This document shows positions 1 to 6,662 of a DNA stretch of 6,662 nt, one piece after another. The notes beneath the pieces were generated by a model. The model did not search any database. It was not told where the DNA came from and saw nothing but the letters and a program-made list of their open reading frames with translations. Every line of letters starts with the position of its first letter. The first letter of the stretch is position 1. The position numbers and the translations under genes were made by a program. The DNA lies in contig CAMPKJ010000269.1 in assembly GCA_946887105.1 (NCBI GenBank), forward strand, positions 1-6,662. Direction: 5' to 3'. Origin of the DNA: an uncultured Acidobacteriota bacterium (lineage in GTDB: Bacteria > Acidobacteriota > Thermoanaerobaculia > Gp7-AA8).

Positions 1-716
1 AACCCGCCCAGCTCGTACGCATGATCGTCGGCGGGATAGAACTCCAGGATGCCGCCGCGCTCGATGATTTCGCCTTTCCATCGCGTGACCCTGTCGATGT
101 CCAGCGGCGAGAGCTGCCCGTCCGCGAGGATCGCCTGCGCAATCACGCGGCGGGTCTGATGCACGGTCAATCCCGCCAGCGCCTGCACGAGCCGCACGAC
201 GTCCTCGCGCGAGAGATCGACGCGCACCGGCTGCCGCGCCTTCATCGCATCGACCACGCCGCGGATGGCCTGGCGCCGCTCCGCCTCGTCGGGCAGCTTC
301 AGTTCGAAGCGCGCCGCCAGCGCGTCGAGATCGCGCGGAAGCTCGATCGGATCGCCGGTGAGGATGATCGCCGAATGGGTGTGCATCATCTTCGCGACCA
401 GCTCACGCAGGGCGCGGCAGGTCTCCGGCTTCGTCAGATGCGGGGCCAGATCTTTGAGCAGGTAAATCGCGTCCGTCTTCAGATCGTCGATGTGCCGCAG
501 CACGTCCAGCGCGTCGAAGGTATTGCCGACCGTGAGGCCGTGTCCGCGGCGGAAGCCGGTCGTGACCGACCACTCGAACATCGAGAGGTTCAGCTCTGTG
601 GCGACCTCCCGCACCATCTCGCGGACCCGCTCCTCCTCCACCGTCTCGATGACGATCAGGGAGTGGAAGGAACGGACGAGCCCTTTCAGATCGTGGACGG
701 ACTGGCGCTGGGACAT
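1..716 (-). CDS. Ycf46-type AAA+ ATPase, N-terminal part (cut by the left window edge)
   Basis: The first 238 residues are visible and read open to the window edge. The pattern is that of the Ycf46 group of AAA+ ATPases: an N-terminal non-catalytic domain of about 230 residues before the true ATPase. Seen: IVIETVEEERV at residues 21-31, MFEWSVTTGF at 46-55, AIYLLKDLAPHL at 83-94, AIILTGDPIELP at 116-127, then FELKLPDEAERR at 137-148 and a helical stretch to 210. The last residues, ILEFYPADDHAYELGG, match the usual lead-in to the family's Walker A loop, so the P-loop and Walker B motif should lie just outside. The start is fixed: an in-frame TAA lies nine codons upstream and no other start codon intervenes. 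There is no Shine-Dalgarno sequence; a TAGATT box 8 nt upstream suggests a leaderless transcript. The gene diverges from lepB. Ycf46 was named in algal plastids and cyanobacteria, but homologues occur in non-photosynthetic bacteria and the role here is unknown. Confidence 0.85.
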   Translation of the reverse strand, partial: MSQRQSVHDLKGLVRSFHSLIVIETVEEERVREMVREVATELNLSMFEWSVTTGFRRGHGLTVGNTFDALDVLRHIDDLKTDAIYLLKDLAPHLTKPETCRALRELVAKMMHTHSAIILTGDPIELPRDLDALAARFELKLPDEAERRQAIRGVVDAMKARQPVRVDLSREDVVRLVQALAGLTVHQTRRVIAQAILADGQLSPLDIDRVTRWKGEIIERGGILEFYPADDHAYELGG

Positions 717-724
717 CTCGTGGC

Positions 725-730
725 AATCTA
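725..730 (-). promoter_or_regulatory. -10-like box TAGATT for the leftward AAA+ ATPase gene
   Basis: On the minus strand TAGATT ends exactly 8 nt before the ATG at 716. The hexamer matches TATAAT at four of six positions. A start point 6-8 nt downstream would give a leader of 0-2 nt. I see no good -35 box at 16-18 bp. The same hexamer at the same spacing precedes marR, and TAGAAT precedes eno, which is the main support. Confidence 0.45.
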
Positions 731-802
731 CCGCAGGCTGTTACAAAATCTTCGCTGGACTACATCTTGCCTGCGAAACGTTCCACCGGCTGACTCGTAA
801 TC

Positions 803-809
803 GGAGAGG
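803..809 (+). promoter_or_regulatory. Shine-Dalgarno sequence of lepB
   Basis: GGAGAGG lies just upstream of the ATG at 812, with five bases between GGAG and the start. It fixes the lepB start and contrasts with the missing Shine-Dalgarno sequences of the Ycf46-like gene and marR. I could not identify a convincing promoter for lepB in the 95-bp divergent gap. Confidence 0.7.
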
Positions 810-811
810 CC

Positions 812-1480
812 ATGGCTATCGACAAGAAAAAGATCCTGAACGAGATCCGAATCTTCGCCCTGATGATCCTGATCGTCAGCTCGTTGCGCTCGGCTCTGGC
901 GGACTGGAACGACGTCCCGACCGGCTCGATGAAGCCGACCATTCAGGAAGGCGACCGCGTGGTCGTCAACAAGCTCGCCTACGACCTGAAGGTTCCGTTC
1001 ACCACCATCAAGATCTTCGGCTGGGACGATCCGAAACGCGGCGACATCGTGGTGCTCTTCTCGCCCGTCGACGGTGTCCGGCTCGTGAAACGCGTCGTGG
1101 CCATTCCCGGCGATCAGGTGGAGATGCGCGAGAACCAGCTCTACATCAACGGGCAGATCGCCAAGCAGTCGCCGATCGCAACGACCGAGCTCGCCGACTA
1201 CGGCCGCGCCTACGTCCTCGCCGAGAACCTGCAGGGACACACGCACAAGATGATGGTCACTCCCGACATCCCGGCGGTCCGCTCCTTCGGCCCGGTGGTG
1301 GTCCCCGAAGGCAACTACTTCGTCCTCGGCGACAACCGCGACAACAGCAACGACAGCCGCTTCATCGGATTCATCGAGCGGCGCCGGATCGTCGGCGAAG
1401 CGGTCGCGGTCGCTTTCTCGCTCGACCGGTCGAGGTACTTCGTGCCGCGGTTCGACCGGTTCTTCGAAGGACTCGAATAA
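812..1480 (+). CDS. lepB: Signal peptidase I (S26A family)
   Basis: This membrane-bound serine protease removes signal peptides from exported pre-proteins on the outer face of the cytoplasmic membrane. The 222-residue protein has one N-terminal transmembrane helix (about 12-30), then the catalytic serine box PTGSMKPTIQEGDRVVVNK with Ser39. The lysine box LVKRVVAIPGD holds the general base Lys93. The signature GDNRDNSNDSR is at 173-183. The segment between about 118 and 160 is the variable beta-rich insert of proteobacterial-type enzymes. The length is near the short end for Gram-negative LepB, and there is one membrane helix rather than two. It has a good Shine-Dalgarno sequence. The rhodanese gene follows after 30 nt on the same strand; both that protein and the DUF2167 protein carry Ala-X-Ala cleavage sites of the kind this enzyme cuts. 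Confidence 0.96.
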   Translation: MAIDKKKILNEIRIFALMILIVSSLRSALADWNDVPTGSMKPTIQEGDRVVVNKLAYDLKVPFTTIKIFGWDDPKRGDIVVLFSPVDGVRLVKRVVAIPGDQVEMRENQLYINGQIAKQSPIATTELADYGRAYVLAENLQGHTHKMMVTPDIPAVRSFGPVVVPEGNYFVLGDNRDNSNDSRFIGFIERRRIVGEAVAVAFSLDRSRYFVPRFDRFFEGLE

Positions 1481-1510
1481 ACCTCACATTCCGGAGCGTT
1501 CCCGAACGTC

Positions 1511-1975
1511 ATGCGTAAAACGACTCTCTTCTTCCTCGTGCTCTCGCTCATTGGCGCTCTTGCGCACGCGCAGATGAAGCCCCAGCAGCGGCCACCCGTG
1601 GCCAGGTCGCCGGTCGTCGTCAGCGGCGCACAGCAGGCGCAGGCCGGCTCGTTTCCGCGCATCAGCCAGGCCAACGCCTACAAGCTGTTCAAGGAGGGGA
1701 AGGCGATCTTCATCGACGTCCGCTCCAACACCCAGTTCTCCAACGGACACATCAAGGATGCGTTGAGCATCCCCGGCAGCCAGATCCTGGGCCGCTTCAA
1801 CGAAGTCACGCCCGGCAAGACCGTGATCACGTACTGCGCGTGCAGCGCCGAGCAGTCGAGCGGCCACGCGGCCACGGTGCTCGTGAATCACGGCGTGAAG
1901 AACGTCTGGGCGCTCAAGGGCGGCTGGAACGATTGGAAGGCGAACGGCTACCCGACCGCCACCGGTCCGAAATGA
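1511..1975 (+). CDS. Exported rhodanese-domain protein with a CxC active-site loop
   Basis: The 154-residue protein begins with a Sec signal peptide (RK at 2-3, hydrophobic 5-18, likely cleavage AHA|Q after residue 20), so the mature protein should be periplasmic. A Pro/Gln-rich linker (22-46) precedes one rhodanese domain. Seen: FIDVRSNTQFSNGHIKDALSIP (split here as FIDVRSNTQF at 67-76 and GHIKDALSIP at 79-88), the sheet ending ITYCACSAEQSS at 106-117, and VWALKGGWNDWKANGYP at 132-148. Rhodanese domains bind or transfer sulfane sulfur through a cysteine; Cys109 sits at that position. The loop is C-A-C-S-A-E-Q-S-S rather than the common CxxGxR, with a second cysteine at 111, so the substrate may differ from thiosulfate. 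GGAG at 1493-1496 is 14 nt from the ATG, longer than normal, so initiation is not well explained. It probably shares a transcript with lepB. Confidence 0.88.
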   Translation: MRKTTLFFLVLSLIGALAHAQMKPQQRPPVARSPVVVSGAQQAQAGSFPRISQANAYKLFKEGKAIFIDVRSNTQFSNGHIKDALSIPGSQILGRFNEVTPGKTVITYCACSAEQSSGHAATVLVNHGVKNVWALKGGWNDWKANGYPTATGPK

Positions 1976-3289
<1,314 letters not shown>

Positions 3290-3300
3290 CAGGTCGTGAT

Positions 3301-3329
3301 TTGACACGCCGCCGTTTGGTCAATAGATT
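3301..3329 (+). promoter_or_regulatory. marR promoter: TTGACA, 17 bp, TAGATT
   Basis: A perfect -35 hexamer TTGACA (3301-3306) is followed by an optimal 17-bp spacer and a -10 hexamer TAGATT (3324-3329, four of six matches). It begins 11 bp after the eno stop codon. The expected start point is about 3336-3338, at or within 2 nt of the ATG at 3338, so the mRNA would be leaderless. There is no Shine-Dalgarno sequence. The -10 box lies inside the adjacent palindrome. Confidence 0.7.
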
Positions 3330-3336
3330 GACCAAA
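3315..3336 (+). promoter_or_regulatory. Probable MarR operator, perfect 10+10 bp palindrome
   Basis: TTTGGTCAAT (3315-3324) and ATTGACCAAA (3327-3336) are exact reverse complements separated by two bases (AG). The site is the size expected for a MarR-family dimer, spans the -10 box, and stops one base before the marR start codon. MarR-family regulators commonly repress their own genes from such sites, so autorepression is the simplest reading. The ligand that would release it is unknown. Confidence 0.75.
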
Positions 3337-3337
3337 C

Positions 3338-3766
3338 ATGGCGGGCGAACGCGACCTGGTCTCCGGCGTCATTCAGCTCGCGAACCTGCTCAACCGCCGC
3401 CTGGCGCCGGTATTCGAAAAGGCCAAGGTCACGCCGCAGCAGTGGGCGGTGCTGGTGGCGCTATCCGAGGAGAACGCGCCGGTGACGCTGGTCGCGCTGG
3501 CCCGACGCCTGATCGTGACCAAGCAGAACATGACCGGCATGATCGCGCGCCTCGAACAGCTCGGCGTCGCGGAGCGCCAGGGCGATCCGAATGACCTGCG
3601 CTCGTCACGCGTCCAGCTCACGCGCCGCGGACGGGGCATCGTCGAGAAGCTCCGCCCCGCGTACGACGCCTGGCTGAAATCGCTCGCAGGCGAACAGGTC
3701 TCCGAGCGCGAGCTGCAAGCGCTGACGAAGACCGTGGAGCGGTTGATCGCGCAGCTGGATGCGTAG
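3338..3766 (+). CDS. MarR-family transcriptional regulator
   Basis: The 142-residue protein has the usual MarR length and layout: an N-terminal dimerisation helix (3-28), a winged helix-turn-helix (about 32-96), and C-terminal dimer helices (98-140). Seen: TPQQWAVLVALSE at 32-44, TLVALARRLIVTKQNMTGMI at 50-69 containing the recognition helix, and the wing DPNDLRSSRVQLTRRG at 83-98, a close match to the family's DPxDxRxxxVxLT pattern. Such proteins bind palindromic DNA as dimers and usually release it on binding a phenolic ligand, antibiotic or oxidant. No cysteine is present, so a thiol-based OhrR-like switch is excluded. A palindromic operator and strong promoter lie right against the start codon. 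The ExbD-like gene follows after 33 nt on the same strand and is the most likely second target. Confidence 0.93.
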   Translation: MAGERDLVSGVIQLANLLNRRLAPVFEKAKVTPQQWAVLVALSEENAPVTLVALARRLIVTKQNMTGMIARLEQLGVAERQGDPNDLRSSRVQLTRRGRGIVEKLRPAYDAWLKSLAGEQVSERELQALTKTVERLIAQLDA

Positions 3767-3799
3767 TTTCGGCGCGGCGATGACGGGTGTCCAATCGAC

Positions 3800-4420
3800 G
3801 TGACCGTCGAACGATGGTTGAACCTGTTCGCGCTGGACCTGCTCTTCGTGTTGCTGGTCGTGCTGATCCTGTTCATGGCGATCACGCCGATTCTGCCGTT
3901 CCGGGTGTACGTCGATGTCCCCGAGTCGGCGCAAGCGATCGCGAGCCCCGACTTCGAAGGCGACCTCACCGTCGACCTGCCGACTGCCGATCTGACCATC
4001 GTCGAGAACGTCGCCATCCCGCCTCTGGTGCTCGACCAGAAACTGGCATCCGCATGGCGCGATCGCGCGAACGTGCGCATCCGCGCCGGCCGCCGCGTGC
4101 CGTTCGGCGATGTCCGGCGCGTCGTTCAGGCCGCACAGCGTGCGGGCATCACGCGCGTGACGATCGTGCTTCGGGCGCCACAGCCGCTGATCATCGAGAG
4201 GTTTGATGCCGGCTGGTCGTGTCCGCCGCTGTACGGCTGGATTGCGGCGGGATTGGCGGGCGCGGCCGTTGCGATCGGCGGCGCGGTGCTCCTGGCGGTG
4301 CGGCGTCGCGCCGCTCCGCGGCGGCCGGGATGCGCCGGGTGGTTGCTGCTCGCGATGGCAGCCCTCGCGCTGCTGATCGCGTGGGACGCGGCGCGGCCTA
4401 GTTGCGGCTGGTGGTATTGA
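3800..4420 (+). CDS. ExbD/TolR-like membrane protein with two extra C-terminal helices
   Basis: I recognise this at family level only. The 206-residue protein starts with a membrane helix (about 10-33) whose pattern FALDLLFVLLVVLILFMA carries Asp13 near the place of the essential proton-path Asp of ExbD/TolR. A periplasmic segment follows, with LPTADLTI at 60-67, a predicted strand VRIRAGRRVPFGDVRRVVQA (92-111) and AGITRVTIVL (115-124). This resembles the ExbD pattern of a strand, Y/F-G-x-V, a helix and AGI. ExbD and TolR normally end near 140 residues, but here two further hydrophobic helices follow (about 144-167 and 180-198), joined by a basic loop RRRAAPRRPG. The start is GTG at 3800; no other in-frame start occurs after the marR stop, and no clear Shine-Dalgarno sequence is seen. 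No ExbB or TonB gene is in the window. The gene probably shares the marR transcript. Alternative: an unrelated membrane protein with a chance resemblance. Confidence 0.7.
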   Translation: MTVERWLNLFALDLLFVLLVVLILFMAITPILPFRVYVDVPESAQAIASPDFEGDLTVDLPTADLTIVENVAIPPLVLDQKLASAWRDRANVRIRAGRRVPFGDVRRVVQAAQRAGITRVTIVLRAPQPLIIERFDAGWSCPPLYGWIAAGLAGAAVAIGGAVLLAVRRRAAPRRPGCAGWLLLAMAALALLIAWDAARPSCGWWY

Positions 4421-5222
4421 AAAGAAGAATGCCGCAGTCCGCACACGACGCCGTCCCGTGCACGTATTGCGACAGGCAGCGCGGACAGTACAGCTCCGCA
4501 TCACCGGAACGTTGCGGCGGCTCTTCGTGGTGCTCGAGGCCTGCGCGGCGTGCGGCCTCGTAGCGCGGACCGGCATCCGCACCGGCGCGCGGATAGGCGA
4601 GCTCGCGCAGCAGCGTCTTGACGACCGGATGGTCTTTGCCGGCCAGCCGCGCGGCGACTGCAAGCGGATCGAATTCGCGCAATCCATGACGCGTGGCGTG
4701 ATCGACGGCGCGCACGGCGCTCGGCGTCGCCACCAGCATCACGATCGCGTGCGTCCAGCGATGCCACGCGTCATCGCGATCGATGCGCCGGTGCGCGCGA
4801 AGAAATGCGAGCGCCACCGTCGCATTGGCGATCGCGAAGATGGCGATGAGCAGCAATCCGACCTGCGCGAAGCCATACCACCACGCCAGAAACGGCGCTG
4901 CCAGAAACAGGAGGCCGAACAGCATCCACGCAAACACGCGCAGTGTGGCCGTTTTCGCGTGCACCTCTTTCACGCGCGCGTCGATCTGACGCCACTTGAA
5001 ACTGCCACCGCCCGCATCGCAGACGAACACGGCGCGCGCGGGGAGCAGCGTCGTGAACGCCAGTCCACCTCGATCGTTTCCGGCCCAGGGCGACGGCCGG
5101 CGCACGATCGCGCGTCCGCGGGACGTGATCACGACCGCGATCCCATCCCGCCGCACCCAGACCAGGCAGTCGGAAACGTAGATCAGCGCCAGGATGACGA
5201 GCAGCGATTGCGCGTCGCTCAT
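4398..5222 (-). CDS. Three-helix membrane protein with C-terminal zinc ribbon, unknown function
   Basis: I do not recognise a named family. The 274-residue protein has one N-terminal membrane helix (5-23), a 70-residue polar segment with basic strands (VVITSRGRAIVRR at 30-42), two helices in a hairpin (about 95-115 and 119-141), then a soluble tail. A hydrophobic stretch at 158-168 is too short to count as a clear helix. The tail ends in YCPRCLSQYVHGTASCADCG (245-264), two C-x2-C knuckles (Cys246, 249, 260, 263) typical of a zinc ribbon. By the positive-inside rule the ribbon is probably cytoplasmic. The start ATG lies 10 nt after the DUF2167 stop, so the two genes are very likely co-transcribed; no strong Shine-Dalgarno sequence is visible and translation may be coupled. 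The 3' end overlaps the convergent ExbD-like gene by 23 bp. Confidence 0.75.
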   Translation of the reverse strand: MSDAQSLLVILALIYVSDCLVWVRRDGIAVVITSRGRAIVRRPSPWAGNDRGGLAFTTLLPARAVFVCDAGGGSFKWRQIDARVKEVHAKTATLRVFAWMLFGLLFLAAPFLAWWYGFAQVGLLLIAIFAIANATVALAFLRAHRRIDRDDAWHRWTHAIVMLVATPSAVRAVDHATRHGLREFDPLAVAARLAGKDHPVVKTLLRELAYPRAGADAGPRYEAARRAGLEHHEEPPQRSGDAELYCPRCLSQYVHGTASCADCGILLFNTTSRN

Positions 5223-5232
5223 CGGGTCGCGA

Positions 5233-6099
5233 TCAGGGCGTCGATGGCGTCTCGTCCTTCTTCCCGAAGAACTTCTTGAAGAGCGCCGCCGCGCCCGCCG
5301 CGATGAAGATGCCGAATTTCGCGAGGATCTTCAGCAGCTTCGCCAGCAATCCGCTCTTCGCCGCCACCGCCAGTCCGCCGCCTGTGATGAGCGCCGCCAG
5401 TCCGTACTCCGCGATCTTGTCGCCCTTGCGGAACTCCGCGTAACGCTGGCCTTCATTGAAGGAGTACTTGCCGAGGAGCTTCTGCGATTGGGGAAGGATT
5501 GCCGCCAGTTGCGGCGGATCGCAGACCAGCGCCACTTCCATCACGCCTCCACGTCCGAGGATGCGCGTGTTGAAGTTCACGATCTGGCTGCCTTCGCTTT
5601 CCGCGCGGATGGCCCAGGTCAGGTTGTTGGTCGAAGGATCGTAGCGGGGCTGCTGTTCCCATCCGACGATGTTCATCGTCGCCCAGCCGCGCTTCTTGCG
5701 CTCTTCGTTGCCCGCGGCCGTGCCTTCCTTGATGTTCGTCAGGATCGCGCCGGCGTCGAGCTTGTCGCGCTCGTCGTCCTTCACGTAACCGACGTCGTCG
5801 AACTCGAAGACCATGAACCAGCTCATGTCTTCGGGCGCGAGAAAACCGGCTTCGCGGCCGGAGACCGGGTTCTCCATCAACTCCATGAGCTTCGGCACGT
5901 CGGCGGCTTTCGCGAAGATGTATCCGGCCGGCACGTCGATCGCCGCGATGTCTTTCATCGGACCCTTGCCCGGGCCGACCACCCAGTCCACCGACTTGAA
6001 TACTTTCTCCGCCTCCGCTTCGGCGGCTGACGGTTCCTGGGCGAATGCGGCGAAGGCGGACAGCACGAGCAAAGCGGCGGCGAGCGCGCGAGTGGACAT
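5233..6099 (-). CDS. DUF2167 protein, exported and membrane-anchored
   Basis: The 288-residue protein matches the DUF2167 family in length and pattern; its function is unknown. A Sec signal peptide (hydrophobic 5-19, likely cleavage AFA|Q after residue 20) leads to a periplasmic domain. Family-like stretches are AAIDVPAGYIFA (52-63), WFMVFEFDDVGYVKDDE (94-110), MNIVGWEQQPRYDPSTNNLTW (split as MNIVGWEQQPRYD at 142-154 and NNLTWAI at 158-164) and VNFNTRILGRGGVMEVAL (174-191). Hydrophobic segments at about 231-248 and 251-274, then a lysine-rich end (KKFFGKKDE), anchor it in the membrane. I chose the ATG at 6099 because GGGAG lies 6 nt upstream and the signal peptide starts cleanly there. A GTG at 6141 is in frame and overlaps the upstream stop as GTGA, but would add 14 residues before the signal peptide. 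The pairing with the zinc-ribbon gene suggests a joint envelope role. Confidence 0.88.
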   Translation of the reverse strand: MSTRALAAALLVLSAFAAFAQEPSAAEAEAEKVFKSVDWVVGPGKGPMKDIAAIDVPAGYIFAKAADVPKLMELMENPVSGREAGFLAPEDMSWFMVFEFDDVGYVKDDERDKLDAGAILTNIKEGTAAGNEERKKRGWATMNIVGWEQQPRYDPSTNNLTWAIRAESEGSQIVNFNTRILGRGGVMEVALVCDPPQLAAILPQSQKLLGKYSFNEGQRYAEFRKGDKIAEYGLAALITGGGLAVAAKSGLLAKLLKILAKFGIFIAAGAAALFKKFFGKKDETPSTP

Positions 6100-6105
6100 G
6101 GTGAT

Positions 6106-6110
6106 CTCCC
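6106..6110 (-). promoter_or_regulatory. Shine-Dalgarno sequence of the DUF2167 gene
   Basis: GGGAG on the minus strand, 6 nt before the ATG at 6099. It decides between that ATG and the in-frame GTG at 6141. Confidence 0.7.
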
Positions 6111-6125
6111 GATTTTGGCGCAGGG

Positions 6126-6131
6126 ATAGTA
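6126..6131 (-). promoter_or_regulatory. Possible -10 box TACTAT upstream of the DUF2167 gene
   Basis: TACTAT on the minus strand (four of six matches to TATAAT) lies in the 38-nt gap after the GGDEF gene and would give a leader of about 20 nt containing the Shine-Dalgarno sequence. There is no -35 match at 17 bp. The pair may simply be read through from the GGDEF gene. Confidence 0.25.
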
Positions 6132-6137
6132 ACAGCT

Positions 6138-6662
6138 TCACCGCGCCAGCGCGCGTGACGGAGCGCCCGCGACCACGCGATTACGTCCCGCTTTCTTCGC
6201 CTCGTACAACCGCGCGTCCGCGGCCTGGAACAGCGCATCGCGATCCTTCGCGTCGTCCGGAAAGACGGCCGCGCCGATGCTCACCGTGAGCGTCGTGCCA
6301 TCGGGCGGCGCGGGCAGCGCCTCGATGTTCGTGCGCACGCGTTCGGCGATCGCGGTGAGCGCGGCGCGATCGACCTGCGGGACGATCACCGCGAACTCCT
6401 CGCCGCCGTAGCGCGCCGCGAAGTCGACCGTGCGCACGGTCTCGCGGATCGATTGCGCGACGCGGCGCAGCGCGTCGTTGCCGGCGGAGTGACCGTACGT
6501 GTCGTTGTACTTCTTGAAGCGGTCGAGATCGAGCACGAGCACGCCGAAGCGTTCCGGATAGCGATCGGCGCGTTCGAGCTCCGCGTCGATGCGCTCGCGG
6601 AACGCGCGGAAGTTCGGCAGCGCCGTGAGCTCGTCCGTGCGCGCGCGCGCCCTCAGCTCATC
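6138..6662 (-). CDS. GGDEF diguanylate cyclase, C-terminal domain (cut by the right window edge)
   Basis: The last 174 residues are visible, covering essentially a whole GGDEF domain, which makes cyclic di-GMP from two GTP. Numbering from the window edge: the entry motif ARTDELTALPNFRAF at 7-21, the metal and GTP-binding stretch LDLDRFKKYNDTYGH at 44-58, the signature GGEEF at 86-90 in RYGGEEFAVIV, and TVSIGAAVFP further on, with the final helix ADARLYEAKKAGRNRV. All catalytic elements are present, so it should be active. RTVD lies five residues before GGEEF, which is the I-site (RxxD) for product inhibition. The sensor part that would tell what signal it responds to lies outside the window. 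The DUF2167 gene follows after 38 nt on the same strand and may be co-transcribed. Confidence 0.93.
   Translation of the reverse strand, partial: DELRARARTDELTALPNFRAFRERIDAELERADRYPERFGVLVLDLDRFKKYNDTYGHSAGNDALRRVAQSIRETVRTVDFAARYGGEEFAVIVPQVDRAALTAIAERVRTNIEALPAPPDGTTLTVSIGAAVFPDDAKDRDALFQAADARLYEAKKAGRNRVVAGAPSRALAR

Noticed and set aside
21..800. Long plus-strand open frame across the Ycf46-like gene
   Set aside because: It is antisense to a frame with clear family motifs and has Arg/Asp/His-rich low-complexity content typical of GC-rich shadows.
798..803. TAATCG 8 nt before the lepB start, at the position of the leaderless-type box
   Set aside because: It does not end in T and overlaps a good Shine-Dalgarno sequence, so lepB looks like a normal leadered gene.
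728..1246. Minus-strand open frame opposite lepB
   Set aside because: The plus strand encodes a complete signal peptidase with all catalytic motifs; the reverse frame has no recognisable domain.
1497..1508. CGTTC-CC-GAACG inverted repeat before the rhodanese gene
   Set aside because: The arms are only 5 bp and the 2-nt loop is too tight for a stable hairpin; as an operator it is too short to claim.
3780..3803. Seven-codon ORF (MTGVQST) whose TGA overlaps the GTG start of the ExbD-like gene
   Set aside because: It could couple translation from marR, but it has no Shine-Dalgarno sequence and such short overlaps arise easily by chance.
3605..4687. 360-codon minus-strand open frame across marR and the ExbD-like gene
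   Set aside because: It spans two plus-strand genes and an opposite-strand gene end, and is very rich in Arg and Pro with no domain.
5194..6030. Plus-strand open frame opposite the DUF2167 gene
   Set aside because: The minus strand has a signal peptide, Shine-Dalgarno sequence and family-like sequence; the plus frame has none of these.
6097..6141. GTG start at 6141 for the DUF2167 gene, overlapping the GGDEF stop as GTGA
   Set aside because: It would put 14 residues before a clean signal peptide, and the ATG at 6099 has a well-placed GGGAG.

Overview
The window is GC-rich DNA from a Gram-negative-type bacterium. Evidence for that cell type is type I signal peptidase, two Sec signal peptides, an ExbD-like protein and a DUF2167 protein. 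The gene mix and protein style would fit Acidobacteriota or a similar soil lineage, but this is an impression and no marker here fixes the taxon. The DNA is almost fully coding: eight genes, six complete and two cut by the window edges. I see no tRNA, rRNA, CRISPR array, insertion sequence or phage gene.

Layout. (1) Positions 1-716, minus strand: N-terminal part of a Ycf46-type AAA+ ATPase, running off the left edge before its P-loop. (2) Positions 812-3289, plus strand: signal peptidase I (lepB), an exported rhodanese-domain protein and enolase (eno), with gaps of 30 and 36 nt. (3) Positions 3301-4420, plus strand: a MarR-family regulator behind a strong promoter that carries a perfect 10+10 bp palindrome, then an unusual ExbD-like protein with two extra C-terminal membrane helices. 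(4) Positions 4398-6662, minus strand, convergent with block 3 and overlapping it by 23 bp: in transcription order, a GGDEF diguanylate cyclase (cut at the right edge), an exported and membrane-anchored DUF2167 protein, and a three-helix membrane protein ending in a zinc ribbon. Gaps are 38 and 10 nt.

Regulation is the most informative part. The start codons of the Ycf46-like gene, eno and marR each have a -10-like hexamer TAGATT or TAGAAT exactly 8 nt upstream of ATG, which would give transcripts with 0-2 nt leaders (leaderless mRNAs). The lepB and DUF2167 genes instead have ordinary Shine-Dalgarno sequences. At marR the hexamer lies inside the palindrome, so a bound regulator would cover the -10 element and reach to one base before the start codon, a compact autoregulation switch. 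At eno the hexamer lies in the loop and 3' arm of a 9-bp hairpin that ends one base before the ATG.

Functionally, lepB and eno are housekeeping genes. The marR/ExbD-like pair and the DUF2167/zinc-ribbon pair are the poorly characterised units. I find no clear new defence or mobile system; the marR/ExbD-like module is the best candidate for something undescribed.
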